A stretch of DNA of 64,000 nt from Desulfitobacterium sp050251735. Lineage in GTDB: Bacteria > Bacillota > Desulfitobacteriia > Desulfitobacteriales > Desulfitobacteriaceae. The DNA lies in contig JBFWMF010000006.1 of the NCBI GenBank assembly GCA_050251735.1, positions 1-64,000 of the forward strand, given 5' to 3'. The notes under the pieces are model-generated. The model saw nothing but the letters and a program-made list of their open reading frames with translations, was not told the DNA's origin and did no database searches. Below are positions 1 to 8,552 of this stretch, one piece after another. The position numbers and the translations under genes were made by a program. Each line of letters begins with the position of its first letter. Within the stretch, counting starts at the first letter, position 1.

Positions 1-950
1 GGAGAGTGATCAGATGAAACAAAAGCGATCTCATTATTGAAAAGTTTTCCCCACATTTTGGATTGGTTTGCGTTATCGCGAATAGGAGGAGAGCATTTGG
101 CTACGGTTCCTAGTCGCTCTACATCATCGCCGGTAAGGTAGAGATAATGGCCAATGGTTTCGCAGCAGACATCAACACCTCTTTTACGGGCCTCAGTGAC
201 AAGTTCAATGGCTTTCGCGGTGCTAATATGGGCGATAATCAGCTTACAACCAGTTTCTTCTGCGAAGGTAATCATCCGCGAGACGTTTTCAATCTCAGTA
301 ATTGGTGGACGAGCGGCGAAGTAATCCCGCACCCCTGCTCGATTATTAGCTAGAGAAAGCTCGGTCAACTCTTTGGTAATCTCGGCATTTTCGCAATGAA
401 CCATTAAAGGAAGCCCAAGCTTAGCTAGTTTTTCCATACCGACTAAAGCAGTATAATCGTCCATTCTTGGAAATTCATCGATGCCACTGTGGCAGGAGAA
501 AGCCTTGAATCCAATTACCCCACACTCAGCTAGCTCATCCAATTTATCCAAATTGGCAGAAGTCAAACCACCCCAGAAGCCGTAATCCACTATAGAATCT
601 TTTTGTGCTACGGCCAGTTTATTGTTGAAGTTCACTGCATCTAAAGTGCAAGGACTACAATTGAGAGGCATATCGAAGAAAGCAACTCCACCGCCAGCGG
701 CTAAAGCACTCGAACCAGTGGTGATGGTCTCCCATTCAGTTCTGCCAGGATCATTAAAATGGACGTGCCCATCGGTCATGCCGGGAAAGACATATTTGCC
801 AGCGGCATCCACCACTTCCTTAGCCCCGCCGGAAATTTCATCGGCGATGTGAACGATTTTCTCATCATAGACAGCGATGTCAGCCTTCCGTACACCATCA
901 GGGCAAACCACATGTCCGTTGCGGATAATCAAATCATAATGACTGCTCAT
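1..950 (-). CDS. allB: Allantoinase-like cyclic amidohydrolase, second copy (C-terminus outside window)
   Basis: This is an amidohydrolase-superfamily protein expected to open the hydantoin ring of allantoin to give allantoate in the cytoplasm. The reading frame starts at ATG 950, nine bases after an AAAGGAGG site, and stays open to the left edge, so about 316 residues are visible. The metal-binding signature GHVHFNDPG carries His62 and His64, the lysine expected to be carboxylated is Lys149 in GFKAF, and HCEN, AHIS and SSDHS supply further metal ligands. It lies 13 bases after the other allantoinase and is surely cotranscribed with it. The two copies are clearly diverged, so it could act on a related hydantoin or dihydropyrimidine. 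The allC, allE and allA genes nearby favour allantoin. Confidence 0.85.
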   Translation of the reverse strand, partial: MSSHYDLIIRNGHVVCPDGVRKADIAVYDEKIVHIADEISGGAKEVVDAAGKYVFPGMTDGHVHFNDPGRTEWETITTGSSALAAGGGVAFFDMPLNCSPCTLDAVNFNNKLAVAQKDSIVDYGFWGGLTSANLDKLDELAECGVIGFKAFSCHSGIDEFPRMDDYTALVGMEKLAKLGLPLMVHCENAEITKELTELSLANNRAGVRDYFAARPPITEIENVSRMITFAEETGCKLIIAHISTAKAIELVTEARKRGVDVCCETIGHYLYLTGDDVERLGTVAKCSPPIRDNANQSKMWGKLFNNEIAFVSSDHS

Positions 951-963
951 GAGGCACCTCCTT

Positions 964-2328
964 TTATTTTAGCTTCTTAACATACTCTCCAAAGCCCTTC
1001 TGACCCACAATTTGACCATCTTGGGCGACCACTTGACCTCTGACTAAGGTGCATACTGGAAGGCCTTGACCTTTCAGTCCGACAAAAGCAGAGATCGGGT
1101 TAACATAATGTAAGGACTCAGGGGTGATTTCCCATTCCTTGTCAGGATCGAGGATGACCAAGTCAGCATCAAATCCAACTTGAAGGGCACCTTTTTTGCC
1201 AAAGATACCAAAAGCTTTGGCCGGTCCTTCACTTAGAGAACGGGCTAAGAGGGTTGGGGAATAGCCTCTCTTCACGACACCTTCACTGTAAACCACTTGC
1301 ATCACGTTTTGGATGCCACTAATTCCTCCCCAAGCGCCAAAGACGCCATGCTGTGCTTCGCTTTTTTCACTGAGCTCGCAAGGAGAGTGATCCGAGGCAA
1401 TGGCGGATAGGGTGCCATTGTTGATATACTCCCACATGCCTTCCATAGCTGCGGCATCACGTAAGGGAGGTGCACATTTAAAGAGGCTACCGTTTTTAAT
1501 GACATCTTGATCAGTAAAGACGAGATAATGACCGCAGGTTTCAGCGGTGACATCTACGCCTTCAATTTGGGCTTGGCGAATAATTTCGGCAACTCTTGGA
1601 TGACTCACATGACAGATGTGAACTTTGGCTCCTGCTTCTTTAGCTACATCGATGATATTTTGAGTAGCAATCAGTTCAGCTAGGACGGGGCGAGAATCCA
1701 GGAAATCCTGCCAATCATTTTTCTCTTTACGTTTTGCTCTAGCTTCTTCCCATTTAATAATGGAATAGTCTTCGCAGTGGAATCCTGCTCGGCCATCGAA
1801 CTCCTTGCAAATCTCCATGGCTTCCTTGGCTTGACCGATGGATAAAGAGACATAGTCTGGAGAAACTGGTCCGATAAAGGATTTAAATGCTACGCAGCCT
1901 TTCTCATTCAGTTCTTTTAAATGGTTCAGGTTATAATCGACGAGACCACCCCAGAAACAATAATCCACATAGGCGTTAGGAGAAACTGCTTCTAACTTTT
2001 TAGTGAGGATTTTACCATCGGTCATGGCCGGTTCATTTTGCATTGGCATATCAATGATGGTGGTAAAACCGCCGACCCCTGCGGCAGCTGTACCGTGTGT
2101 ATAGTCTTCTCTCCAGAGGTAACCGGGATCATTTAAGTGTGCGTGGGTATCGATAGCTCCGGGAAAAACGTATTTTCCTTGGGCATCGATGACCTTTTCG
2201 GCTGCGACCTCAGTTCCTGACTCGATGATGGCGGTTATCTTTCCGTTATTAATTCCGATACTTGCTTCAATAACTTTGTCAACTGTCACAACCTTACCGT
2301 TTTTGATGACGAGATTAAACACATTCAT
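964..2328 (-). CDS. allB: Allantoinase
   Basis: This 454-residue enzyme belongs to the allantoinase/dihydroorotase branch of the amidohydrolases and should hydrolyse allantoin to allantoate. The motif DTHAHLNDPG gives the metal ligands His62 and His64. Lys149 in CVAFKSF is the expected carboxylated lysine, and FHCED, ICHVSH and IASDHSPC provide the remaining metal and catalytic residues. Length is normal for AllB. ATG 2328 sits only one base after a GGGGGG tract, whereas GTG 2322 would be seven bases away, so the true start may be two codons in. It is the first gene of a minus-strand pair divergent from allC. Having two allantoinases in tandem is uncommon. Confidence 0.93.
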   Translation of the reverse strand: MNVFNLVIKNGKVVTVDKVIEASIGINNGKITAIIESGTEVAAEKVIDAQGKYVFPGAIDTHAHLNDPGYLWREDYTHGTAAAGVGGFTTIIDMPMQNEPAMTDGKILTKKLEAVSPNAYVDYCFWGGLVDYNLNHLKELNEKGCVAFKSFIGPVSPDYVSLSIGQAKEAMEICKEFDGRAGFHCEDYSIIKWEEARAKRKEKNDWQDFLDSRPVLAELIATQNIIDVAKEAGAKVHICHVSHPRVAEIIRQAQIEGVDVTAETCGHYLVFTDQDVIKNGSLFKCAPPLRDAAAMEGMWEYINNGTLSAIASDHSPCELSEKSEAQHGVFGAWGGISGIQNVMQVVYSEGVVKRGYSPTLLARSLSEGPAKAFGIFGKKGALQVGFDADLVILDPDKEWEITPESLHYVNPISAFVGLKGQGLPVCTLVRGQVVAQDGQIVGQKGFGEYVKKLK

Positions 2329-2399
2329 GCCCCCCTAAACTAAAATAGGTCTACATGGTTAACGAAACGGAGAAATAGAGTTTATTTGATTGTGAATTT

Positions 2400-2425
2400 A
2401 CATTAAGAATATACTGAATATTATA
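2400..2425 (-). promoter_or_regulatory. Candidate allB promoter with overlapping shared 14-mer
   Basis: The 475-base gap between the divergent allB and allC genes is AT-rich and holds no coding sequence that I can see. On the minus strand a perfect TATAAT lies at 2425-2420, with only a weak TTGTCC 19 bases further upstream. Just downstream of this -10 box, at 2400-2413, is a 14-mer (acattaagaatata) that recurs exactly at 5369-5382 before allE. It would cover the expected transcription start. A PucR-type regulator is encoded nearby and is the obvious candidate to bind it. No convincing allC promoter was found. Confidence 0.35.
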
Positions 2426-2803
2426 ATTTGACATTATCAAGTTGGGACAATAAAACGCAAAAAGGTTTATCCTATAAAGACTAAGATATTTAGTTTAGCC
2501 AGTTCAACCCTTCTTTAAGCTATCTCTAACAGTCCTATTTAAGGCGTTTCTATTGACTAGGTAACTTAAGGTTAGTTAATTGGTATGTAATTATACATGG
2601 ATGATTTGTTAGGTCTGTGGATTAAAAGGATAGAAAGACCTGAAGAATATTATCCAGAGTTGCCAAAGACAAAGGGCGCGAAATAATAAAAAATAAGGAT
2701 AAACTAGATATAAGAATTGAGATAATATTTCAACATTTTAACTTAATATGTGAATTAAACAGAAACGCATAACCATTGAAGCAGTAATGAAGAGGTGGCA
2801 GTT

Positions 2804-4039
2804 ATGATTAACAAAGAACGTGTATATCAGCGATTACAAGAATTGGGGAAAATCGGTCATAGAGAATCCGGCGGGGTAACCCGTCATGCTTTTACAACTG
2901 AACATCGGGTCTCGAAGGACTTAGTGGCTGAGTACATGCGCCAAGCAGGCTTAAGTGTCCGTGAAGATGCCGTTGGGAATCTGATTGGCCGCCGCGAAGG
3001 AAGGGATCCCAACGCCCCTGTGGTTCTAACGGGTTCCCACATTGATACGGTCTGCGATGGTGGAATCTTTGATGGAGCTCTAGGGATAATAGGAGGCATC
3101 GAAGTGCTTCAGACTTTAAAGGAACAAGGAATTGAAACCGAACACCCCATTGAGGTATATGCTTTCAATGATGAAGAGGGTTCCCGGTTTAGCTTTAGTA
3201 TGTTTGGCAGCCGTGGTGTCATCGGTGACCTTTCGCCCAAAGACTTGGAAATGAAGGATAAAGCGGGGACAACTGTAGCTCAGGCTATGAGTGAGCAGGG
3301 CTTTGACTCTTTAAAAATTAAGGAGGCCATTCGCGCCAAGGAAGAACTGAAAGCATTTATCGAACTTCATATTGAACAGGGGAAGGTATTGGAATGCAAA
3401 GATCTCTCCGTCGGTATCGTCACAGGCATTGTCAATGAACTGTGGATGAAGATTATTGTCAAAGGTGAGGCGGGCCATGCCGGAGCAACTCCCATGAATC
3501 TGCGTCAGGATGCTTTGGTGGCTGCCGCTGAGATGGTCCAGGTCATAGAGCGCGAAGCCAAGAAGACAGGAAGCACTGTGGCGACCGTCGGTAGATTCAA
3601 TGTCTTCCCTGGCGGTATCAACATTATTCCCGGGCGTGTGGAATTCACCTTGGATTTGCGGGATATCTCTCAAGAAGTTAGTGATCAAGTAGAAACCGCA
3701 ATATTTAAGGGAATTGAGGGAATCTGCCAAGAACGAGGAGTTCAGATTGAAACGGAGATTTTGCAGCGGATTCCTCCGACACCTTGTTCTCAAGAATTTC
3801 AGCTAGCGGCCAAAAAAGCTTGCCAAGATCTAGGCTTGGAATATTACTGTTTACCCAGCGGCGCGGGACATGACGCAATGCAAATGGTTAATATTTGCCC
3901 CATTGGTATGATTTTTATCCGCTCCAAAGATGGAATTAGCCATAATCCGCTTGAATGGAGCAGTAGGGAAGATTGCGGTGATGGAGTGAATGTATTGTAC
4001 CATGTTCTGCTTGATTCGGCGGTGCGTATCGAGGGATGA
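2804..4039 (+). CDS. allC: Allantoate amidohydrolase (M20 family)
   Basis: A zinc-dependent M20-family amidohydrolase that should cleave allantoate to ureidoglycine with release of ammonia and carbon dioxide. GSHIDTVCDGG carries the first metal-binding His and Asp, NDEEGSRF the bridging and catalytic Glu pair, and HIEQG and SGAGHDAM the other metal His residues. GHAGATPM belongs to the dimerisation lid domain. ATG 2804 lies five bases after GAGGTGG and is preferred to GTG 2795, which falls inside that site. The sequence alone cannot exclude N-carbamoyl-amino-acid hydrolase or hydantoinase-associated activity, but allB, allE and allA nearby support allantoate. It overlaps the next gene by four bases. 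Confidence 0.9.
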   Translation: MINKERVYQRLQELGKIGHRESGGVTRHAFTTEHRVSKDLVAEYMRQAGLSVREDAVGNLIGRREGRDPNAPVVLTGSHIDTVCDGGIFDGALGIIGGIEVLQTLKEQGIETEHPIEVYAFNDEEGSRFSFSMFGSRGVIGDLSPKDLEMKDKAGTTVAQAMSEQGFDSLKIKEAIRAKEELKAFIELHIEQGKVLECKDLSVGIVTGIVNELWMKIIVKGEAGHAGATPMNLRQDALVAAAEMVQVIEREAKKTGSTVATVGRFNVFPGGINIIPGRVEFTLDLRDISQEVSDQVETAIFKGIEGICQERGVQIETEILQRIPPTPCSQEFQLAAKKACQDLGLEYYCLPSGAGHDAMQMVNICPIGMIFIRSKDGISHNPLEWSSREDCGDGVNVLYHVLLDSAVRIEG

Positions 4040-4518
4040 GGGGAGTGAAGTCCTCTATGTTGAGCATTGAAGAGATTTTAAAAGTGAAGTACAATTTGGA
4101 GCTGCCGGCCCCTTCCGAACCAGATGGATTTTATGCCAGAGTGATTCAGACAGGAAATCTCCTGTATGTCTGTGGACATACCCCAAAACTCCATGGCGAG
4201 TATGTGTTTTTGGGTAAGTTGGGAGAGGATTTCACTGTAGACCAAGGACAAGAGGCAGCCCGTATCGCCATGAGTAATTGTTTGGCCGCTTTGCAGGAAT
4301 ATCTGGGAGACTTAAACCGGATTAGACAATTTGTTCAGGTCATTGGCTATGTTCGCAGTGCCGACAGCTTTACTCAGCAGCCTTTAGTGATGAACGGGGC
4401 GTCCGAGTTGCTGTTGACTTGTTTTGGGGAAAGAGGAAGACATACCCGCATGGCTTTGGGTACCAACCAGCTACCCGGTGGTGCTGCAGTGGAAATTATG
4501 TGTGTTGTTGAAGTATAA
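4036..4518 (+). CDS. RidA/YjgF-family protein
   Basis: A RidA-superfamily protein; members hydrolyse reactive enamine/imine intermediates or have related small-molecule roles. The C-terminal stretch GRHTRMALGTNQLPGGAAVE matches the conserved active-site arginine and PGGA region, and the N-terminal half has the usual NLLYVCGHTP strand. At 160 residues it is slightly longer than typical RidA. The start overlaps the allC stop (ATGA). ATG 4057 is an alternative behind GAGGGGAG but has long spacing. Translational coupling to allC suggests a task in allantoin breakdown, possibly acting on the unstable ureidoglycine or an imine derived from it (inference). A rho-independent terminator follows, so allC and this gene form a closed unit. 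Confidence 0.82.
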   Translation: MRGVKSSMLSIEEILKVKYNLELPAPSEPDGFYARVIQTGNLLYVCGHTPKLHGEYVFLGKLGEDFTVDQGQEAARIAMSNCLAALQEYLGDLNRIRQFVQVIGYVRSADSFTQQPLVMNGASELLLTCFGERGRHTRMALGTNQLPGGAAVEIMCVVEV

Positions 4519-4522
4519 GTAA

Positions 4523-4576
4523 GAAGGCGTCCCCTAACCACTTGCAAAAGTAGTTAGGGGACGCCTTCAATTTTTT
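4523..4576 (+). terminator. Rho-independent terminator of the allC-ridA unit
   Basis: A perfect 16-base-pair stem (4523-4538 with 4553-4568) and a 14-base loop are followed by AATTTTTT. Confidence 0.93.
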
Positions 4577-4581
4577 GCAAC

Positions 4582-4618
4582 AAAAAGGCAACTGAATAGC
4601 AAATATGAACAGTTGCCT
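4582..4618 (-). terminator. Rho-independent terminator of allA
   Basis: Read on the minus strand, AGGCAACTG (4618-4610) pairs with CAGTTGCCT (4594-4586) and is followed by TTTTG. It lies about 30 bases beyond the allA stop, back to back with the allC-ridA terminator. Confidence 0.8.
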
Positions 4619-4648
4619 AAAAAAATGCCGGGCTAACCGAGGGCACTT

Positions 4649-5170
4649 TTAGAGCTTTAACTCAAAAGTCTCTCCTAATTCACGTATTTGGACATCGCCG
4701 TCATAGAGTGGAGCGATGGATTCGTCAGAGGTTTGCTTGCGGGTAGCTAAAATATAGGCGAATTTTGGTTCCAGAGGAAGAATGGTTCCATGCCATACCC
4801 CGCGATGGAGGACGAAACACATATCCCGTTCCCAGAGGAAGGCGCGTACCGAGTCGAGGGAAGGTAAGGTTTCTAGGTCAGAGGGGTCGGTGGCCGGAGC
4901 AACGGTAATGATTGCCGGTCCGCAGGTCATCATAAAAAAGCCTTGGGTTACTTTATTGTGACGTTCTAAGTTCGAGAACTTAAATTCTTTGCGATCCAAG
5001 AGGGCATAGACGAATTCGGATTCTCCCTCATCCACCTCAAAGGGCATCCGATCCGTAAAGACGGGAGGGGTATTTTTAAAAGGTGCAACTCCGGGATTAG
5101 GACTTAAAAGATAGCCAAAAGGTTTAAAGGCTTCCTTAGTTAAGGTTTCGACTTTAAGTATACGGCTCAT
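4649..5170 (-). CDS. allA: Ureidoglycolate lyase
   Basis: AllA splits (S)-ureidoglycolate into glyoxylate and urea, the last step of this pathway. The family hallmarks LERHNKVTQGFF and HRGVWHG, which carry the active-site histidines, are both present, and 173 residues is normal for AllA. ATG 5170 lies nine bases after AAAGGAG. The in-frame ATG at 5179 directly touches that site and is rejected as start. The gene stands alone between the allC-ridA terminator and the divergent allE and ends in its own terminator. Urea use is not explained by genes in this window. Confidence 0.92.
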   Translation of the reverse strand: MSRILKVETLTKEAFKPFGYLLSPNPGVAPFKNTPPVFTDRMPFEVDEGESEFVYALLDRKEFKFSNLERHNKVTQGFFMMTCGPAIITVAPATDPSDLETLPSLDSVRAFLWERDMCFVLHRGVWHGTILPLEPKFAYILATRKQTSDESIAPLYDGDVQIRELGETFELKL

Positions 5171-5368
5171 CAACGTCATCTCCTTTAATGATTATGGCAA
5201 TACTATTCGGTATTACCTTTGTACTTCCTTTATCCCCAATTGATAAAGTTTGAGAACTGATTTTTCAGAGAGTGAGCATGTTTCTTAGTATAATAGGGTA
5301 AAATACTTGGGTTAATGAGGCTGAAGCTTTATCATATTAGGATAAAGGTAAAAATGCAGGAGTAACGA

Positions 5369-5384
5369 ACATTAAGAATATAAT
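5369..5384 (+). promoter_or_regulatory. Candidate allE promoter core with shared 14-mer
   Basis: A TATAAT box at 5379-5384 overlaps the end of the 14-mer acattaagaatata (5369-5382), identical to 2400-2413 before allB. No good -35 box is visible, as expected for an activator-dependent promoter, so this remains a proposal. A second TATAAT at 5408-5413 lies too close to the start codon to be useful. Confidence 0.3.
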
Positions 5385-5429
5385 ACTAATTAGCTAAATT
5401 TCAATGGTATAATGAAAGGAGAATGAAAT

Positions 5430-6191
5430 ATGGGTTATCCCCAGGATTTATTATCGTCAAGGGCAGTGGTCCAACATGGGAGGTATGCTTTGATTCCCCC
5501 CGAAGGACGTGTGAAAAATGTTCTGCCGAATCTTGAGAAGTGTAATGTGAGCATTATCGCTTCGCCTCATTATGGTCCCCAATTTGCTATGTATACAGTC
5601 GAGGTCTTACCAGGAGGCGGCACCGTAAAACCTTTTCAAGAAGAAGGAATCGAAACGTTTGTCTACTGCTTAAACGGTCAGGGTAAAGTTTTAGTTGAGG
5701 GTAAAGAATACAGCATTGACGAGAGTGGCTATGTCTTTGCTCCTGCTTCTTCAGGTATGAACCTTAAGAATGATTCCTCAGCATCCTGGCGACTTCTTCT
5801 TTACAAGCAACGTTATCGTCCAGTAGAAGGCTTTGCGGCGAGGGTTGTGGTCGGAAGACTCAATGATATGCCTGATGCTCCTTATGATGGAATGGAGAAC
5901 GTCCGGATTAAGGATTTATTGCCTACGGATCTAGGCTTCGATGTCAATTTCCATACCTTGAGCTTTTTACCGGGTGGTTGCCATCCTTTTATTGAAACTC
6001 ATGTCCAAGAACATGGGCTCTATCTTTTAGAAGGTGAAGGGGTCTATCTGATTGATAATCAATGGATTCCCGTGAAGAAAGAAGACTTCATATGGTTTGG
6101 TCCCTATGTACCCCAGGCTTGCTATGGTGTAGGGCGTACACCCTTTACCTATATCTATACAAAGGATTGCAATCGCGATATACAATTATAG
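5430..6191 (+). CDS. allE: (S)-ureidoglycine aminohydrolase, bicupin
   Basis: AllE deaminates ureidoglycine to (S)-ureidoglycolate and so links AllC to AllA. The 253-residue protein has two cupin folds. The C-terminal cupin carries the manganese ligand set Glu189, His191 and His195 in FIETHVQEHG, plus Gln229 in PQACY, matching the family pattern E-x-H-x3-H and a distal Gln. The N-terminal cupin lacks such a set. ATG 5430 follows AAAGGAG at good spacing. The regulator gene comes 57 bases later on the same strand and is probably in the same transcript. With this gene the window contains every step from allantoin to glyoxylate. Confidence 0.93.
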   Translation: MGYPQDLLSSRAVVQHGRYALIPPEGRVKNVLPNLEKCNVSIIASPHYGPQFAMYTVEVLPGGGTVKPFQEEGIETFVYCLNGQGKVLVEGKEYSIDESGYVFAPASSGMNLKNDSSASWRLLLYKQRYRPVEGFAARVVVGRLNDMPDAPYDGMENVRIKDLLPTDLGFDVNFHTLSFLPGGCHPFIETHVQEHGLYLLEGEGVYLIDNQWIPVKKEDFIWFGPYVPQACYGVGRTPFTYIYTKDCNRDIQL

Positions 6192-6248
6192 TTCATTGAA
6201 TTGAAAAGACAGCATAACAGAAAAATGAGAGCGAAGAGGTGGTAACAC

Positions 6249-7907
6249 ATGGAGATTACTGTAAAGGATTTGTTGAGGGTAGGCCCTCTAAAAACCTCCC
6301 AAGTGGTTGCAGGGTACCAAAAGCTTGATAATGTGGTCAAAGGTGTTACCATCATCGAAGCTCCTGATATTGTGAATTGGTTATCCGGTGGAGAACTCCT
6401 TTTGACCAGCTTGTACTCAGGACCGGGTGAGGGGATGGATTACCAAGAATTTATCCGGAAAATGGCTGAGAAAGAGGTTTCCGCTCTGGCCATTAAAGTA
6501 CGACGCTTTGTTCAAGATATTCCGACCGAAATTATTGAGGCGGCTAACCAATACGGACTACCCGTCATTGAGCTGGAAGGCAGCATTCGCTTTGTCGATG
6601 TTATGTATCCGGTCATGGAGGAGCTTTTTAACTCCCAAGTGGTGAAGCTAAAATACTATAAGGATGTGCAAGAGCGTTTTACCACCTTAGCCTTACAATG
6701 CGAAGGGCCGGAAGCGATCGTCAATACCCTAGAAGAATTAGTGGGAAATCCTGTTGCAGTATATGACAAAAACTTTAAATGTATCCAAAGTACTCATTCG
6801 GCTTTAGAGCGGTTTCAGGTACCGGAAGAATTTGCTTTGCGAGAAAATCTAAATGATAAGTTTTGCTATTATCGACAATCCGTCTCCTATCCGGAACTGG
6901 AAGGACAATGCATACCTCAGGTGGTCGTCCCAATCCAAGCCTTTAATCAAATTAAAGGTTATTTAACGATTGTGGAACTCAATAAACCGATAATCGATAT
7001 GGATTTCATTAGCATTGAGCAAGCAGCTACTGTGACCACCTTAGATATGGTTAAGCGTTTTGCGGTTAAGGAAGTAGAGTACAAATTTAAGAATGATTTG
7101 CTTGAGCATATCCTCTCTGGTGAATTAGGCTCAACCAATGCTCAAGAACGCATCAACCTGATGGAATGGGATTTGAATCGCTCCTATTATGTCGTCCTCT
7201 TTAACCTTAAAAATTTGGACTCATATCATGCGGAGCATCGTTCCCAGCATAAGATGGCTTTACAAAGCATCAAAACTGAGATAACGTCCCTCATTTCAGG
7301 GATGATTAAAACGCATACTCGGGACTTCATTATTGGTAATAAAGTGGATAAGATTGTTCTGCTCTTGCCCGTTAACGATTCCCAGGAAAATTCTTTAGTT
7401 AAGGTGAAAAGAATAGTTCAAGAGGCTCAAGATCAGCTTAAGAAAAGAATGAAAAAGCTTTGTGTTGAAGTTGGTATCGGTGATGTTGCTAATGGCGCCG
7501 GGGAAATCCCCCGTAGCTATAAAGAAGCTTTGGATGCTCTGAGCTACGGAGGAATGCTTCACGATGGGAATGCTGTAGTCGCCTTTTCAGAATTGGGGGT
7601 TTTTCGTATTCTCTGCAAATTCGCGGAAAGGAACTCTTTAGAAGAGTTTATCCCTAAGTCGTTGCTTAAAATTCTTAAGCATGATCAAGAAAACACGGCA
7701 GAGCTATTAAAAACTTTAGAGGTCTTTCTTGAGTGCAATGGTAACGCCAGTAAAGCGGCTAAGGAATTGTTCATCCATTACAAAACAATACTCTATCGTC
7801 TGGAGCGTATTAAGGAAATTGCTCAACTCGACCTCGAGGATAGTAAGAATCGTCTTGAACTGGAGATGGGATTAAAGATGCTTCGGCTTATGGAAAACCA
7901 AGGCTAA
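6249..7907 (+). CDS. pucR: PucR-family transcriptional regulator of purine/allantoin catabolism
   Basis: A 552-residue cytoplasmic DNA-binding regulator of the PucR/CdaR class. Residues about 8-125 form the PucR N-terminal domain, with the typical VTIIEAPDIVNWLSGGELLLT run. The middle holds a GAF/GGDEF-like region, and the C-terminus (about 490-545) is the PucR helix-turn-helix, recognisable by NGNASKAAKELFIHYKTILY followed by RLERI. The start ATG 6249 follows GAGGTGG. Family members sense purine breakdown products and activate the catabolic genes. Its place after allE and between the allantoin enzymes and a nitroreductase suggests it controls this cluster, although its effector cannot be read from sequence. 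Confidence 0.88.
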   Translation: MEITVKDLLRVGPLKTSQVVAGYQKLDNVVKGVTIIEAPDIVNWLSGGELLLTSLYSGPGEGMDYQEFIRKMAEKEVSALAIKVRRFVQDIPTEIIEAANQYGLPVIELEGSIRFVDVMYPVMEELFNSQVVKLKYYKDVQERFTTLALQCEGPEAIVNTLEELVGNPVAVYDKNFKCIQSTHSALERFQVPEEFALRENLNDKFCYYRQSVSYPELEGQCIPQVVVPIQAFNQIKGYLTIVELNKPIIDMDFISIEQAATVTTLDMVKRFAVKEVEYKFKNDLLEHILSGELGSTNAQERINLMEWDLNRSYYVVLFNLKNLDSYHAEHRSQHKMALQSIKTEITSLISGMIKTHTRDFIIGNKVDKIVLLLPVNDSQENSLVKVKRIVQEAQDQLKKRMKKLCVEVGIGDVANGAGEIPRSYKEALDALSYGGMLHDGNAVVAFSELGVFRILCKFAERNSLEEFIPKSLLKILKHDQENTAELLKTLEVFLECNGNASKAAKELFIHYKTILYRLERIKEIAQLDLEDSKNRLELEMGLKMLRLMENQG

Positions 7908-7936
7908 GAAGAGAAGTTAGAAAGGATGAGGCAAAG

Positions 7937-8458
7937 ATGGCTATCAAAGATTTTCTGCAAAAGCGCCGGAGTATTCGGAAGTATACGAATATCCCCATCG
8001 AAAAGGAAAAAGTGGACCAACTCATTCGATCAGCATTACTTTCGCCAACCTCTCGTAATGGGAGGCCATGGGAGTTTATCCTAGTTGAGGATAGAGACCT
8101 TTTAGAGCGACTTTCTAGAGCAAAAGCAGGGGCTCAATTCCTCAAAGAAGCGACCTTAGGGATAGTCGTCTGCGCAGATTCCCAAAAAAGTGATGTGTGG
8201 GTAGAAGACATATCAATCGCTACTATTTTGATTCAGTTGCAAGCTCAGGACTTAGGTCTTGGTTCCTGCTGGATTCAGATTCGGGAGCGGAATTATCAAG
8301 ATGGTACACCAGCTGGCGAATACGTAAAAAAACTACTGGGAATACCAGAACATCTTCAAGTTGGGACCATTATTGCGTTGGGATATCCGGCAGAAACACG
8401 TCCTGAACATTTAGACGGCGAACTACAAATGGAGAAAATTCACCGGGATACCTATTAA
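7937..8458 (+). CDS. Nitroreductase-family FMN oxidoreductase
   Basis: A 173-residue single-domain nitroreductase, an FMN-dependent NAD(P)H oxidoreductase fold. The N-terminal RRSIRKYTNIPIEKEKV and SPTSRNGRPWEF stretches form the usual FMN phosphate and ring contacts, and the LQAQDLGLGSCWIQI helix is typical of the short subfamily. It lies 29 bases after the pucR-like gene and is probably cotranscribed, followed by a terminator. Its physiological substrate is unknown. It could reduce a flavin, quinone or nitro compound, and no purine-specific role is established for this family. Confidence 0.85.
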   Translation: MAIKDFLQKRRSIRKYTNIPIEKEKVDQLIRSALLSPTSRNGRPWEFILVEDRDLLERLSRAKAGAQFLKEATLGIVVCADSQKSDVWVEDISIATILIQLQAQDLGLGSCWIQIRERNYQDGTPAGEYVKKLLGIPEHLQVGTIIALGYPAETRPEHLDGELQMEKIHRDTY

Positions 8459-8487
8459 TATTGATAGCAAAACGATCAAATAAAAGT

Positions 8488-8544
8488 AATGCTCTCTTAC
8501 AGATGATGAGGCTAAGTAAGAACTCACATCGATAAGAGAGCATT
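8488..8544. terminator. Bidirectional terminator between nitroreductase and crcB
   Basis: AATGCTCTCTTA (8488-8499) pairs perfectly with TAAGAGAGCATT (8533-8544) between two converging genes. T-rich sequence lies on both sides, and a long A-rich loop separates the arms. Confidence 0.72.
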
Positions 8545-8552
8545 TGTTATTA

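Noticed and set aside
5408..5413. Second TATAAT just before allE
   Set aside because: A start about seven bases downstream would fall in or after the ribosome binding site AAAGGAG, so it is most likely chance in AT-rich DNA.
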